A stretch of DNA of 64,000 nucleotides from Caballeronia sp. GAFFF1 (GTDB lineage Bacteria; Pseudomonadota; Gammaproteobacteria; Burkholderiales; Burkholderiaceae), in NCBI RefSeq assembly GCF_023630705.1, contig NZ_JALQEM010000032.1, forward strand, positions 124,001 to 188,000, read 5' to 3'. Position numbers and translations under genes: made by a program. Below, piece by piece: positions 25,964-34,467 of the stretch (within the stretch, counting starts at the first letter, position 1; each line of letters opens with the position of its first letter). The notes below the pieces were generated by a model. That model worked only from the letters and a program-made list of their open reading frames with translations. It was not told the DNA's origin and did not search any database.

Positions 25964-27328
25964 ATGGCGACTAGGCGCGCAAAGAAAACCGACGTAGTCA
26001 GCCCCAGCTCGGCGGAATTGCGCAAGGCCGTTGAGGCCATCGCGATTCAGCCCAAAAGCGGAAAGATCACGCTGCTGACGCGCAAGTTGTTCAACGTCTT
26101 GCTCGCCGTTGCGCAGCAAGCGGACGAATCTGGCGACACATATCGCGCGCTGCTCTCGGATATTGTCGCAAATTCGGCCTTCGATTCGAACGACACGGCA
26201 CTCGTCAAAGAACACTTGCGCCGCATGGTTTCAGTTCAAGTGGAGTGGAGCACCGGTACGTCGAGCCAGAAGCCTGGCCGTAAGTGGGGCATATCCACGC
26301 TGATCGCCGACGCGGAAATCCTCGAAGACCCGTCTACGCGTCGGGTCTGGGTCGAGTTCTCATTCGCCCCGAAGATCAAGAAGAAGCTGCTCGACCCGGT
26401 TCAGTATGCCAGGCTGAGTCTCCAATTCCAGAGCCAGTTGCGCAGCAGCGCCGGCCTTGCGCTGTACGAGATCTGCGTCCGGTATTTGACGAATCCCAGC
26501 CATCTGACGATGCGCGAAACCTGGGAGTGGTGGCGGCCCATTCTGTCTGGCACGCCCGACACGGAAGCCGGCGACGAGGCGAAACGCGAGTACAAATACT
26601 TCAAGCGCGATTACCTGCGCCCCGCGATTGCCGAAGTCAACGCCGTAACCAATATCTTCGTCGAACTGGTGGAGCATCGAGAGGGGCGGCGCGTCGCCGA
26701 GATTCAATTCCGCGTGACCGAGCGCAAGCAGCCGATGCTTGCGTTGGACGAGCATCCGAATGTCTTCGACAGCACGCTCGTCGACCGTATGGTGAAGATC
26801 GGGATCCCGCTGAAGGAAGCGCAGACCCTCTATGCCGACAGCGAGGAGAATCGCATCCGCGCCGCTCTGTTGATGACGGAGCAGCGCATGCGCAGCACGA
26901 CTTTGCCGCCGGTCCGCAGTGCCGCCGCATTGTTCAAAGACGCATTGAAGAAGGGCTATGCGCCGCTGGTCGACGCGTTGCCCTCAGCTGCGAACGGCGC
27001 GTCGCCGCGCGCCGGTGCGCCGAGCGCCTCGGCGGCGGACGATCTCAAAGCGCGGTTGTTGGGGGAATTCTCGGCCTTCCGGCGTAAGGAAGCCCGTGCA
27101 ATGTACGAAGAGCAAGGTGAGGAAGAACGGGAGCTCGCGCGCCAGAGCTTCGAGCAAGAGTTGTTGCCGGAGCTCGGAGCGCATATGCGCGACGATTGGC
27201 GAAAGCGCGGACTAGACTCCAAGCTTGCGGAAACGTCGTTCTTCGACTGGCTCGCCCGGCGGACGTGGGGCGAGCCGACCGATGGCGACTTGCTCGCTTT
27301 TACGCTGAGCCAGTCGCGAGCGAGCTGA
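25964..27328 (+). CDS. repA: Replication initiation protein, Rep_3 superfamily
   Basis: This 454-residue initiator binds the upstream iterons and opens the chromid origin. The N-terminal winged helix covers about residues 20-145 (LTLLTRKLFNVLLAVAQQA-like segment, then WVEFSFAPKIKKKL), and the second one about 150-260 with YKYFKRDYLRPAIAEVNAVTNI, typical of the Rep_3/RepB fold. The last 150 residues, with a charged helical tail, are longer than in most plasmid initiators and usual for Burkholderia secondary chromosomes. The ATG at 25964 gives the conserved MATRRAKK start. It is convergent with parB. Confidence 0.92.
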   Translation: MATRRAKKTDVVSPSSAELRKAVEAIAIQPKSGKITLLTRKLFNVLLAVAQQADESGDTYRALLSDIVANSAFDSNDTALVKEHLRRMVSVQVEWSTGTSSQKPGRKWGISTLIADAEILEDPSTRRVWVEFSFAPKIKKKLLDPVQYARLSLQFQSQLRSSAGLALYEICVRYLTNPSHLTMRETWEWWRPILSGTPDTEAGDEAKREYKYFKRDYLRPAIAEVNAVTNIFVELVEHREGRRVAEIQFRVTERKQPMLALDEHPNVFDSTLVDRMVKIGIPLKEAQTLYADSEENRIRAALLMTEQRMRSTTLPPVRSAAALFKDALKKGYAPLVDALPSAANGASPRAGAPSASAADDLKARLLGEFSAFRRKEARAMYEEQGEEERELARQSFEQELLPELGAHMRDDWRKRGLDSKLAETSFFDWLARRTWGEPTDGDLLAFTLSQSRAS

Positions 27329-27340
27329 GCGAACTTAGCG

Positions 27341-27360
27341 AGGCGGCGTTCAAGCCGCCT
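27341..27360. terminator. Hairpin between convergent repA and parB
   Basis: AGGCGGC and GCCGCCT pair over 7 bp around GTTCAA in the 43-bp gap between the two stops. There is no T-run on either strand, so a bidirectional terminator role is tentative. Confidence 0.4.
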
Positions 27361-27371
27361 GCGGCGTACCG

Positions 27372-28436
27372 TTATTTTCGCGTATTGGCTTTTTCCAGCA
27401 TCGTCTCAATTTGATGCAGCAGTTCGTCGCGTGTCTCGCGTGACAAGCCCCGCAGCCTCAACTCGAGCCGGTCCTCGCCATAAGACTTGAGATCCCCGAC
27501 TGCAACGCCGTCCAGCTTGACCTCCAGCCGTTGCGCATACCGTTGCCGGCCGAGCGGCTTCGGTGTCTCTTGCCCGCTGGCTCGCCCCTTGACGATGTCC
27601 GCGACCTGGCGCGTGCTCAAGTCGTCAGACGCGATCTTGTTGATGAGCCGAAGCGTCGCGTCGCTTCCACGCGCTGCGTGATAGCGGGAGATTTGATACG
27701 CCATATTGGAACCGAACCGGTCCGGCCGAGCGACCATCTCTTGCATCACGTTTTCCGGCAGCTTCGCGATAGATAGCGCCACGGCGATCGTCGATTCATC
27801 CAGCCCAAGGTGTTCCGCCAATTCACGTTGACTCTGGAAGTGTTGCTCGTCCAAGAACCGACGCCATACGACCGCGTTGTCGAAGACGGTCTGCGAATCG
27901 CGCTGGACGTTGAGGTCGTAGCCGAGCTTGTAGCTCTCGATGCCGATCGGCAAGTCGACGACGACTGCCTTCACCGTCTCCTTGTTGGCCTCCTTCAGCG
28001 CGCGCACGCGGCGGCCGCCGTCGCTCACGAAGAACATGCCCGGCTCGTCGTAGTCGGGAATGACGTGAATGGCTTGCTGTTGACCTTGCTTGGCTAAGTT
28101 GACGGCCAGTTCGGCGATCGAAGCCTTCAGATAGAAGTGACGCGGATTGAACGGACTCGGCTTGATGGCCTTGAGCGGCAACTCGATCACCTGCCCTACC
28201 GTGTAGCGATTCGCTTTTCGCCAGGCTCGGTATGGCTCCGTTTCATGTGCCCCGTTCGCGTCAGATTGATCGTCGGCGACGAATGCGCTCGACCGGCCAT
28301 TGGCTGCGGCCTGCGACGCCTGCTGAAGGTCGACGATGCCGTCGATTGCGTTGATTCGATCGAGCGCGGTTCTCTTCTCACTGCTCGTGGTATCGGGACG
28401 GGCTTTGAAGCCCCTTGCGAACTGCGACGGTTTCAT
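27372..28436 (-). CDS. parB: Chromosome partition protein ParB
   Basis: This 354-residue CTP-dependent clamp loads on parS and spreads along the chromid. It has the ParB N-terminal nucleotide domain (about residues 85-185: PFNPRHFY, and the CTP-contact DGGRRVRALKEAN), a helix-turn-helix DNA-binding domain (LAEHLGLDESTIAVALSIAKLP) and a C-terminal dimerisation region. The core is of the chromid/plasmid SopB-like style rather than chromosome 1 Spo0J. It follows parA with a 24-bp gap that contains a parS site, so the two genes and the site form one cassette. Confidence 0.94.
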   Translation of the reverse strand: MKPSQFARGFKARPDTTSSEKRTALDRINAIDGIVDLQQASQAAANGRSSAFVADDQSDANGAHETEPYRAWRKANRYTVGQVIELPLKAIKPSPFNPRHFYLKASIAELAVNLAKQGQQQAIHVIPDYDEPGMFFVSDGGRRVRALKEANKETVKAVVVDLPIGIESYKLGYDLNVQRDSQTVFDNAVVWRRFLDEQHFQSQRELAEHLGLDESTIAVALSIAKLPENVMQEMVARPDRFGSNMAYQISRYHAARGSDATLRLINKIASDDLSTRQVADIVKGRASGQETPKPLGRQRYAQRLEVKLDGVAVGDLKSYGEDRLELRLRGLSRETRDELLHQIETMLEKANTRK

Positions 28437-28444
28437 TCAGGGTC

Positions 28445-28460
28445 CTTTATGCGCATAAAG
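28445..28460. other. parS site between parA and parB
   Basis: The perfect palindrome CTTTATGCGCATAAAG fills most of the gap between the parA stop (28461) and the parB start (28436). Binding here could repress parB as well as nucleate partition. Confidence 0.9.
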
Positions 28461-29123
28461 TCAGGCGAGCATGGCGACGATCTCGTCGGCACACGCCCGG
28501 ATCTCTGCCGCCGCGAGCCGCGAGCCGCGATCCGTCATCTGCAGCACGGTCTGGCCAAGCGCCATTGCTTGTTTGTAGCACTCGCGCGTCGGAATCTGCG
28601 TCTTGAGCAGCGGAAAGCCAAGCTCTTCCAGCGCGACTTTCAATTCTCGCGTGAGCATGCGTTTCTCCTCGGTCTTGTTGAGCAAAAAGACCGCGCGCAA
28701 ATCTTCGTTCATGACCTGCGCCTGTTGCACCAGCTTGACGAGTCCGACGCTCGACCAATAATCCGCGGGCGAGGAAGACGTCGGAATAACCGCGATGCTG
28801 GCGGCCAGGAGGACCACGCCCGAGACCTTCTCCGTGATCGACGGCGGACAGTCTACGACGATGATGTCGTAGTCGTTGATGAACTTCCTGATTTCGCGGT
28901 GGATTTGGCCGCCCGCCTCCGAAAGGTTGACCACTGGAAACGGAATGCCGGACGCGTCTTCCGATGCGGCGCTTGACCAGTGAATGAGCGTGTTCTGGCC
29001 ATCCGCATCGACAACGAGCACGCGCTTCTTCTTCTCATGGAAGGCCGCGCCGAGGTGCATCGCTATCGTACTTTTGCCGACCCCACCCTTCTGTTGTGTG
29101 ATCGCTATGATTTCCGCCGCCAC
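28461..29123 (-). CDS. parA: Chromosome partition ATPase ParA
   Basis: This 220-residue Walker-type ATPase forms DNA-bound gradients that segregate ParB-parS complexes. The deviant Walker A box KGGVGKST is at residues 12-19, Walker B lies in IIVVDCPPS and the conserved DADGQ follows strand 2. It lacks the N-terminal helix-turn-helix of large plasmid ParA proteins, so autorepression must come from elsewhere, perhaps from ParB on the parS sites at 29222 and 29261 just upstream. Length is normal for small ParA. Confidence 0.95.
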   Translation of the reverse strand: MAAEIIAITQQKGGVGKSTIAMHLGAAFHEKKKRVLVVDADGQNTLIHWSSAASEDASGIPFPVVNLSEAGGQIHREIRKFINDYDIIVVDCPPSITEKVSGVVLLAASIAVIPTSSSPADYWSSVGLVKLVQQAQVMNEDLRAVFLLNKTEEKRMLTRELKVALEELGFPLLKTQIPTRECYKQAMALGQTVLQMTDRGSRLAAAEIRACADEIVAMLA

Positions 29124-29221
29124 GTTTCGCTCCGAAAATGTCCGTTTGGAATTCTACATAGCGCTAAAACTTTTTCCAGCGATATTCGTAGTAAAACGAC
29201 GCGTTAGCCAAACGGACGAGG

Positions 29222-29237
29222 CTTTATGCGCATAAAC
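29222..29237. other. parS site upstream of parA
   Basis: CTTTATGCGCATAAAC keeps the core TTTATGCGCATAAA but differs in the last base. It is paired with the perfect copy at 29261, 39 bp centre to centre, between parA and the divergent Pat-like gene. Confidence 0.85.
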
Positions 29238-29260
29238 CGGCGGCGTCGGGCTTCTGCCGG

Positions 29261-29276
29261 CTTTATGCGCATAAAG
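29261..29276. other. parS site upstream of parA
   Basis: This is an exact CTTTATGCGCATAAAG palindrome 138 bp before the parA start and 89 bp before the Pat-like gene. It forms a tandem pair with 29222. Confidence 0.9.
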
Positions 29277-29364
29277 CTCGCGGACACGCGCAAGCCTCCG
29301 TGCTCGTTCAACCAGTTCGTCAGATCGCCTATGCTTACCGTTGTCCAACCTGGTGAGAGCCGCT

Positions 29365-31767
29365 ATGACCGTTCGCAACCTCGACACCCTGTTCGCTCCG
29401 CAGTCGATTGCGGTAATCGGCGCGTCGTTGCGGACGAGAAGCATCGGTGAAATGGTATGGAAACGCGCGACTTCCTGCGGATTCGCAGGCCCCGTGTGGC
29501 CCGTCAATCCGAAGCACGCCTCGCTCGACGGACAACCGGTCTTCGCTGACGTCGACGACCTTCCTGATGCGCCGAGTGTGGCGGTGTTGTGCACGCGGCC
29601 TGAAACATGGCCTTCGCTCGTCGAGAGTCTCGGTCGGCGGGGAACGAAGGCCGTCGTGATCATCGGCGAGGCGCATGAGGGCGGACCTGCTGCGTCATAT
29701 GAGCCATCAGCCGTTGCATCGCAGCACGAATGGACCAGTCGCACGCTCGCTGCCGCCCGCCCGCATCTGCTTCGCGTCGTCGGGCCGGCGAGCCTCTGTG
29801 TCATGACGCCGTCGATCGGCGCCTGTCTCGGTGCGCCGGTGTGCGAGGTGAAATCAGGCCGAGTCGCATGGGTGTCGGCATCGAACGCGCTGACGAACGG
29901 CGTCTTGGGCTGGGCCCGTGCTCGCGGCCTCGGTTTTTCAAGAGTAGTCGCGCTCGGCGACGAAGCCGACGTTGACGCTGGGGACGTTGTGGACTTTCTG
30001 GCGAGCGACGCGTCGACGCGGGCAATCCTGCTCGCCATCGAAACGATAAGCGCAGCCCGGAAATTCATGTCCGCCGCTCGTGCGGCCGCGCGAAACAAGC
30101 CCGTGCTGGTACTGCGCACCGGTCACGACGATCCGTTCGATCGACTGTACGGCGCTGCATTTCGACGCGCGGGGCTCGTGCGCGTCGACTCGCTCGACGA
30201 CCTTCTCGACGAAATCGAAACCCTCGGCGTCGGGCGCGTCGCCTCGAGCGACGCGGCGACGGTCATCACGAGCGATCGCGGTGTGGCGGCCCTTGCGAAA
30301 GACGCCTTCGGCGCGGCGGGAGGCGGGCTCGCCGCCTTTCCTGCGGCCGCACGGGACGCCGTCGCGGCTGCGTTGCCGGGAGCGCAATCCGGCAACCCGC
30401 TGCTTCTCGGTGACGACGCATCGGCGAGCGATTTCGCCAATGCGCTTCGAACGCTCGCACCGTATCGCGAGACCGGTACAGCGTTCGTCGTGCACGCGCC
30501 GACGCACAGCGCACCGGTCGCGGACGTTGCGCGCACGCTCATCGCGGAGCGCCAGCATACCTATCGCGGTCTGCTTGCCTGCTTTTTCGGATGCATCGAT
30601 GCGGCCACGCGCGATGATCTTCATGCGGCCGGGATCCCCGTGCACACGACGCCGCATCGACTGGCGCGCGGCTTTGCGCGACTGGTCGACTTCCGGCACG
30701 GCCGCGAACTGCTTATGCAGACGCCCGACGGGTTGCCCGCTGATGTGCCGAAAGACATCGACGATGCGCAAAAGGAGGTCCGCGAGGCGCTGGCGAACGG
30801 CACGGTCGAACTGGCGGGGAACCGCGCATCGCGTATTCTCGTCCGCTTCGGCATCGCCGTGACGGCGGGGCCTTGCGGTGCAAAGTCCACCGAGGGAGTC
30901 GAAATACAGACGCGCCTTCTCAACCATCGCGTCTTTGGCCCCGTCTTCGAGTTCCGGGCGGAAGGCGCGCTAGGGCTCGCGGATGCCCTTCATGAATTCT
31001 CACTGCCGCCGCTGAATCCGGTGCTCGCTCGCGATCTGATCGCACGCTCGCCGCGCTCACGGGAGTTGCCCGGCGACATGCTGCTTCAGGCGCTCACGGC
31101 GTTGTCCCAACTCGTTTGTTATGTCGAGGAAATCGTCGCGCTTCGGCTAACGTTGCAGGTGACGCGCGACTCAGTTGCCGTGCACGAGCCGCAACTGACG
31201 TTGGGCGCGCACCGCAAACCGCTCGCGATCGTCCCGTATCCGCGTGCGATGGAAGAGACGCTGGACTGGCGCGGCATGCGCATCACGGTGCGGCCCATTC
31301 GACCGGAAGACGAAGACGCGCATCGGGCATTTGTCGCCGCGAACACGGCGGAAGATTTGCGACTGCGCTTCTTCGGCGCGGTGCGCAGCTTCGATCATTC
31401 GCAACTCGCGCGAATGACGCAAATCGACTACGACCGCGAGATGGCGCTCATCGTGACGCGAACGAACGCGGACGGCGCGTCCGAGACGCTTGCGGTCGCG
31501 CGCGCCATCGCCGACCCGGACAACGAGACGGCCGAGTTCGCGCTCGCGGCGCGCTCCGACATGAAAGGGCAGGGCTTAGGCTCGCTGCTGCTCACGCGGA
31601 TCATCGATTACGAAAAAAAGCGCGGCACGCGATGGATGATCGGCGAAGCCTTGCGGGAAAACGCGGGCATGATCGGGCTGGCGCGCAAGCTCGGTTTCGA
31701 GTTGACGCGCACGGACGACCCGGGCGTCGTCGGTTTCAGGATGCGGCTCGTCGAGACGCCGACATAG
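29365..31767 (+). CDS. Pat-like acetyltransferase (acyl-CoA synthetase-like + GNAT)
   Basis: This 800-residue protein resembles protein lysine acetyltransferase Pat/PatZ. Residues 1-130 are the CoA-binding domain of NDP-forming acyl-CoA synthetases (LFAPQSIAVIGAS, GPVWPVNPKH), 150-450 the ligase-like region, and about 635-800 a GNAT domain (ITVRPIRPEDEDAH, acetyl-CoA loop RSDMKGQGLGSLLL). Between them the ATP-grasp part is shortened: after RFGIAVTAG it jumps to GVEIQTRLLNHRVFGPVFEF, missing the usual first lobe. Acetyl-CoA synthesis is thus unlikely, and a lysine acetyltransferase role fits. I preferred the ATG at 29365 over TTG at 29341. Confidence 0.85.
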   Translation: MTVRNLDTLFAPQSIAVIGASLRTRSIGEMVWKRATSCGFAGPVWPVNPKHASLDGQPVFADVDDLPDAPSVAVLCTRPETWPSLVESLGRRGTKAVVIIGEAHEGGPAASYEPSAVASQHEWTSRTLAAARPHLLRVVGPASLCVMTPSIGACLGAPVCEVKSGRVAWVSASNALTNGVLGWARARGLGFSRVVALGDEADVDAGDVVDFLASDASTRAILLAIETISAARKFMSAARAAARNKPVLVLRTGHDDPFDRLYGAAFRRAGLVRVDSLDDLLDEIETLGVGRVASSDAATVITSDRGVAALAKDAFGAAGGGLAAFPAAARDAVAAALPGAQSGNPLLLGDDASASDFANALRTLAPYRETGTAFVVHAPTHSAPVADVARTLIAERQHTYRGLLACFFGCIDAATRDDLHAAGIPVHTTPHRLARGFARLVDFRHGRELLMQTPDGLPADVPKDIDDAQKEVREALANGTVELAGNRASRILVRFGIAVTAGPCGAKSTEGVEIQTRLLNHRVFGPVFEFRAEGALGLADALHEFSLPPLNPVLARDLIARSPRSRELPGDMLLQALTALSQLVCYVEEIVALRLTLQVTRDSVAVHEPQLTLGAHRKPLAIVPYPRAMEETLDWRGMRITVRPIRPEDEDAHRAFVAANTAEDLRLRFFGAVRSFDHSQLARMTQIDYDREMALIVTRTNADGASETLAVARAIADPDNETAEFALAARSDMKGQGLGSLLLTRIIDYEKKRGTRWMIGEALRENAGMIGLARKLGFELTRTDDPGVVGFRMRLVETPT

Positions 31768-31787
31768 CCGCCGTCCGCCGCACGTAG

Positions 31788-32333
31788 TTAGGCGCCGATT
31801 TTCGAGAGCGCGTCGTCGATCTGTTCGCGCGACAGCGACAGTTCGTTTAACAATGCTTCGGCATACGAAGCGCCGGTCTCGCGTTCGAGCCGCGCGATCG
31901 TAAGTGCGCAGCGCGCGGCGTCCTTCGGCGTCGCGATGAACGCCTTCACGGAATGTCCCGCCGTGAACGCTTCGAAGAGCGGCGTGCGAATTTCATCGGG
32001 CAACGCGCGCGACGTCCACTGGTACGGCTTGCCGTTGTGCGTTAATTGCGGCGGCAGCGCGCGCTCCTTCTTCGCGGCGGGAATCAGACCGTAAGTGCGC
32101 GCCGCTTCGCCGATCTGCTCGGGGGAGAAGAGTTCGTCCGGGCTAATGTCGAACTGCGCGATGTACGCTTCGATGGCCTGCATGGCGGCGGCGCGATCGT
32201 CGCGTTTTTTCTGCGCGCGGGCGACGATGTCACGCAGTTCATCGGCCTCGTCGGTAGTGATGGTGAAGCTCGCTTGCTTTTGCTGAAGCTCGGAAAAGCG
32301 CAGGAACTCGGAATCGGAAAGAAGTTTCGCCAT
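31788..32333 (-). CDS. Conserved hypothetical protein
   Basis: The 181-residue product has a helical, Glu/Ala/Gln-rich N-terminal half with a likely coiled coil (LQQKQASFTITTDEADELRDIVARAQKKRDD, quoted in part) and a C-terminal region with LTHNGKPYQWTSRALPDEIRTP and a final SLSREQIDDALSKIG. The NGKPYQWTSRA motif vaguely recalls the H-NS DNA-binding C-terminus, but not closely enough to call. There is no signal peptide or membrane segment. It is convergent with the Pat-like gene by 21 bp and transcribed behind the IclR gene. Confidence 0.6.
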   Translation of the reverse strand: MAKLLSDSEFLRFSELQQKQASFTITTDEADELRDIVARAQKKRDDRAAAMQAIEAYIAQFDISPDELFSPEQIGEAARTYGLIPAAKKERALPPQLTHNGKPYQWTSRALPDEIRTPLFEAFTAGHSVKAFIATPKDAARCALTIARLERETGASYAEALLNELSLSREQIDDALSKIGA

Positions 32334-32420
32334 GGATGATGCGTCGAGATAGGCACGGCGGCTCGCAATGGGCAGCCGCTATTTTGAGAGGGCCGCCATT
32401 CTAACGTGATCCGCGCGCGG

Positions 32421-33221
32421 CTAAACGCGCGACATCGAAAGCGCGGCCGCGGCATCTCTCAGCAACGAGGTGACTTCCTCGATGGACGGCGCCACGTACT
32501 CGTCGATTCGCCGCATGTACGGACACGTGAGCGCTGCGATCGCTTGCCCTGACGGACCGAGCAGCGGGAACGTCACGTCCGTGATGCCGAAGGTTTGCTG
32601 ACTCTCCTTCTTCGAGAAGCCGGCTTCCCGGATCCGTCGGTAATCGGCGTCGAGCACGCTGCGGTCGATCGGCAATTCGCCTTTCACTTTCGTATGCTCG
32701 GCCAACATGTGGTCGCGCTGCTCGTCGGTCTGAAAGGCCAATATCACGCGGCCCGATCCCGTGTCGATCAATCCGACGCGCGAGCCGAGACGCACGGAAA
32801 TGCCCCAGGCGCCCGGGCCGTCCACCTGCGCGATGACGAGCAAGTTGCCGCGGTCATAGACGGCGAGATGCACCGATTGCTCCGCCGCGTCGGCGAAACG
32901 CTGCATCGCGGGCAACGCCTCCGCAATCAGCCGGTTCATCGGCGGATGACGGTGCGCGAGCGCGTACAGCTTGAGGCTCAACGAGTAACGGTCGCCCTCG
33001 GGCGAGCGCACGACGTATTGGCGCGCGACCAGCCGCTCGAGCATGCGATACATCTCGCTCGCGTTGCGCCCGAGCAGCTTCGTGATTTCCGCACGCGTGA
33101 GTCCCGACTTTTGCTCGGCCAGCAATTCGAGGATGTCCAGTCCCTTGTCGAGCGCCGGCGCGCGATATCGGTCGGCATCGTTGTCTTCCGCGTCCACGGC
33201 GGTTGGCGTCTGTCGGTTCAT
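32421..33221 (-). CDS. IclR family transcriptional regulator
   Basis: This 266-residue regulator has an N-terminal winged helix (LDKGLDILELLAEQ, then LTRAEITKLLGRNASEMYRMLERL, about residues 24-65) and an IclR effector domain that includes QSVHLAVYDRGNLLVIAQVDG. It is divergent from a four-gene cluster resembling L-fucose or related aldose catabolism, with palindromes in the gap, so it most likely represses that cluster. The inducer is probably a sugar-derived acid, by inference from context. Confidence 0.88.
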   Translation of the reverse strand: MNRQTPTAVDAEDNDADRYRAPALDKGLDILELLAEQKSGLTRAEITKLLGRNASEMYRMLERLVARQYVVRSPEGDRYSLSLKLYALAHRHPPMNRLIAEALPAMQRFADAAEQSVHLAVYDRGNLLVIAQVDGPGAWGISVRLGSRVGLIDTGSGRVILAFQTDEQRDHMLAEHTKVKGELPIDRSVLDADYRRIREAGFSKKESQQTFGITDVTFPLLGPSGQAIAALTCPYMRRIDEYVAPSIEEVTSLLRDAAAALSMSRV

Positions 33222-33300
33222 GTTTCGGCGTGCGTTCGGGCGTCCGGGCGTCCGGCCACGGTCTTAGGGAATACACCGACCGCCCGGGGCCGCGCCATCC

Positions 33301-33345
33301 TTGACTTGGTTTTGTGCGTCTATGAATAATACGTTCATTAATGAA
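33301..33345 (+). promoter_or_regulatory. Promoter and palindromic operator for the sugar-acid cluster
   Basis: TTGACT (33301-33306) and AATAAT (33325-33330) are spaced by 18 bp, a plausible sigma-70 promoter. The perfect palindrome TTCATTAATGAA (33334-33345) lies just after it, where an IclR repressor could block transcription. ATGAA-N7-TTCAT partly overlaps it. Confidence 0.6.
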
Positions 33346-33420
33346 TGAATCGCCACTTCGAGCGTCAAATTCGCCACAGCTCGATTCGCAGTCAATCGCA
33401 TCAACTCTCCGAGGCTTGCA

Positions 33421-34467
33421 ATGACCGCTGAAAAGCAGGACGTTTTGCCCCGACGCCGAATCGGATCGACCCCGCTGGAAGTGACGGCGCTGTCGCTCGG
33501 CACCGCGCCGCTCGGCGGCCTCTATCACGAACTGACCGAAGACGAAGCGCGCGCCACCGTGGATGCCGCGTGGCAAGCAGGCCTCCGCTTTTTCGACACC
33601 GCGCCGCACTACGGACACACGAAGGCGGAGCATCGCCTGGGGGATGCGCTGCGCCGGTACACGCGCGACGAGTTCGTTCTCTCGACGAAAGTCGGGCGTC
33701 GTTTCGTGCCGCGAACGACGCCCGATGACGGAAGCGAAGGCTGGGCGAATCCGCTGCCGTTTCAGGCGATCTACGACTACACCTACGACGGCATCCTCCG
33801 CTCGTTCGAAGACAGTCAACATCGGCTCGGCATGATCGATATCGACATCGTGCTCATTCACGATATCGGCCGATACACGCACGGCGAAGAGAACGCCCAC
33901 TACTGGCGGCAGTTGACGGACGAGGGCGGTTTTCGCGCGCTCGACGAATTGAAGCAATCGCGCGGCGTCAAGGCCGTCGGCCTCGGCGTCAACGAAGGCG
34001 CAGCCGTCATGGAAGCGATGGCCGAATACGACATCGACTGCGCGCTTCTCGCCGGACGTTACACGCTGCTCGAGCAGAACACGCTCGACGATCTGCTGCC
34101 CGAATGCGAGAAGCGCGGCGTCAGCATCCTGCTTGGCGGAGCGTTCAACTCGGGCATCCTCGCGCGTGGCCTGGATACGAACGCGCACGGCGATCTCAAG
34201 TTCAACTACGGCGACGCACCCAAAGAAGTTGTCGAACGCGTCGGCAAACTGGAGCGTGTCTGCCGTGACTTCGGCGTGGCGCTTTCCGCCGCGGCGCTGC
34301 AGTTTCCTTATGCGCATAAAGTTGTGGCCACCGTGCTGATGGGCGCGCGCACGCCCGACGAAGTGCGCCAAAACGCCGCCTCCTTCGCGACACCGATTCC
34401 ACCCGCGCTCTGGGATGCGCTGCGTGCCGAAGGGCTGCTTCACGCGAACGCGCCGGTGCCGCGATGA
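33421..34467 (+). CDS. Aldo/keto reductase, aldose 1-dehydrogenase-like
   Basis: This 348-residue TIM-barrel oxidoreductase resembles D-threo-aldose (L-fucose) dehydrogenase. The AKR tetrad is visible: Asp and Tyr in FFDTAPHYGHTKAEHRLG, Lys in VLSTKVGR and a His in VLIHDIG. It would oxidise an aldose such as L-fucose to the lactone with NAD(P)+, the first step of a non-phosphorylating pathway completed by the next three genes. A parS-like site lies inside the coding sequence at 34306. Its stop overlaps the amidohydrolase start (ATGA), showing translational coupling. Confidence 0.85.
   Translation: MTAEKQDVLPRRRIGSTPLEVTALSLGTAPLGGLYHELTEDEARATVDAAWQAGLRFFDTAPHYGHTKAEHRLGDALRRYTRDEFVLSTKVGRRFVPRTTPDDGSEGWANPLPFQAIYDYTYDGILRSFEDSQHRLGMIDIDIVLIHDIGRYTHGEENAHYWRQLTDEGGFRALDELKQSRGVKAVGLGVNEGAAVMEAMAEYDIDCALLAGRYTLLEQNTLDDLLPECEKRGVSILLGGAFNSGILARGLDTNAHGDLKFNYGDAPKEVVERVGKLERVCRDFGVALSAAALQFPYAHKVVATVLMGARTPDEVRQNAASFATPIPPALWDALRAEGLLHANAPVPR
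34306..34321. other. parS-like site within the aldo/keto reductase gene
   Basis: CCTTATGCGCATAAAG differs from the perfect parS palindrome only at its second base. It falls in codons for FPYAHKV, so the reading frame constrains it. If ParB binds here, the partition zone extends about 5 kb to the right of parA. Confidence 0.6.
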
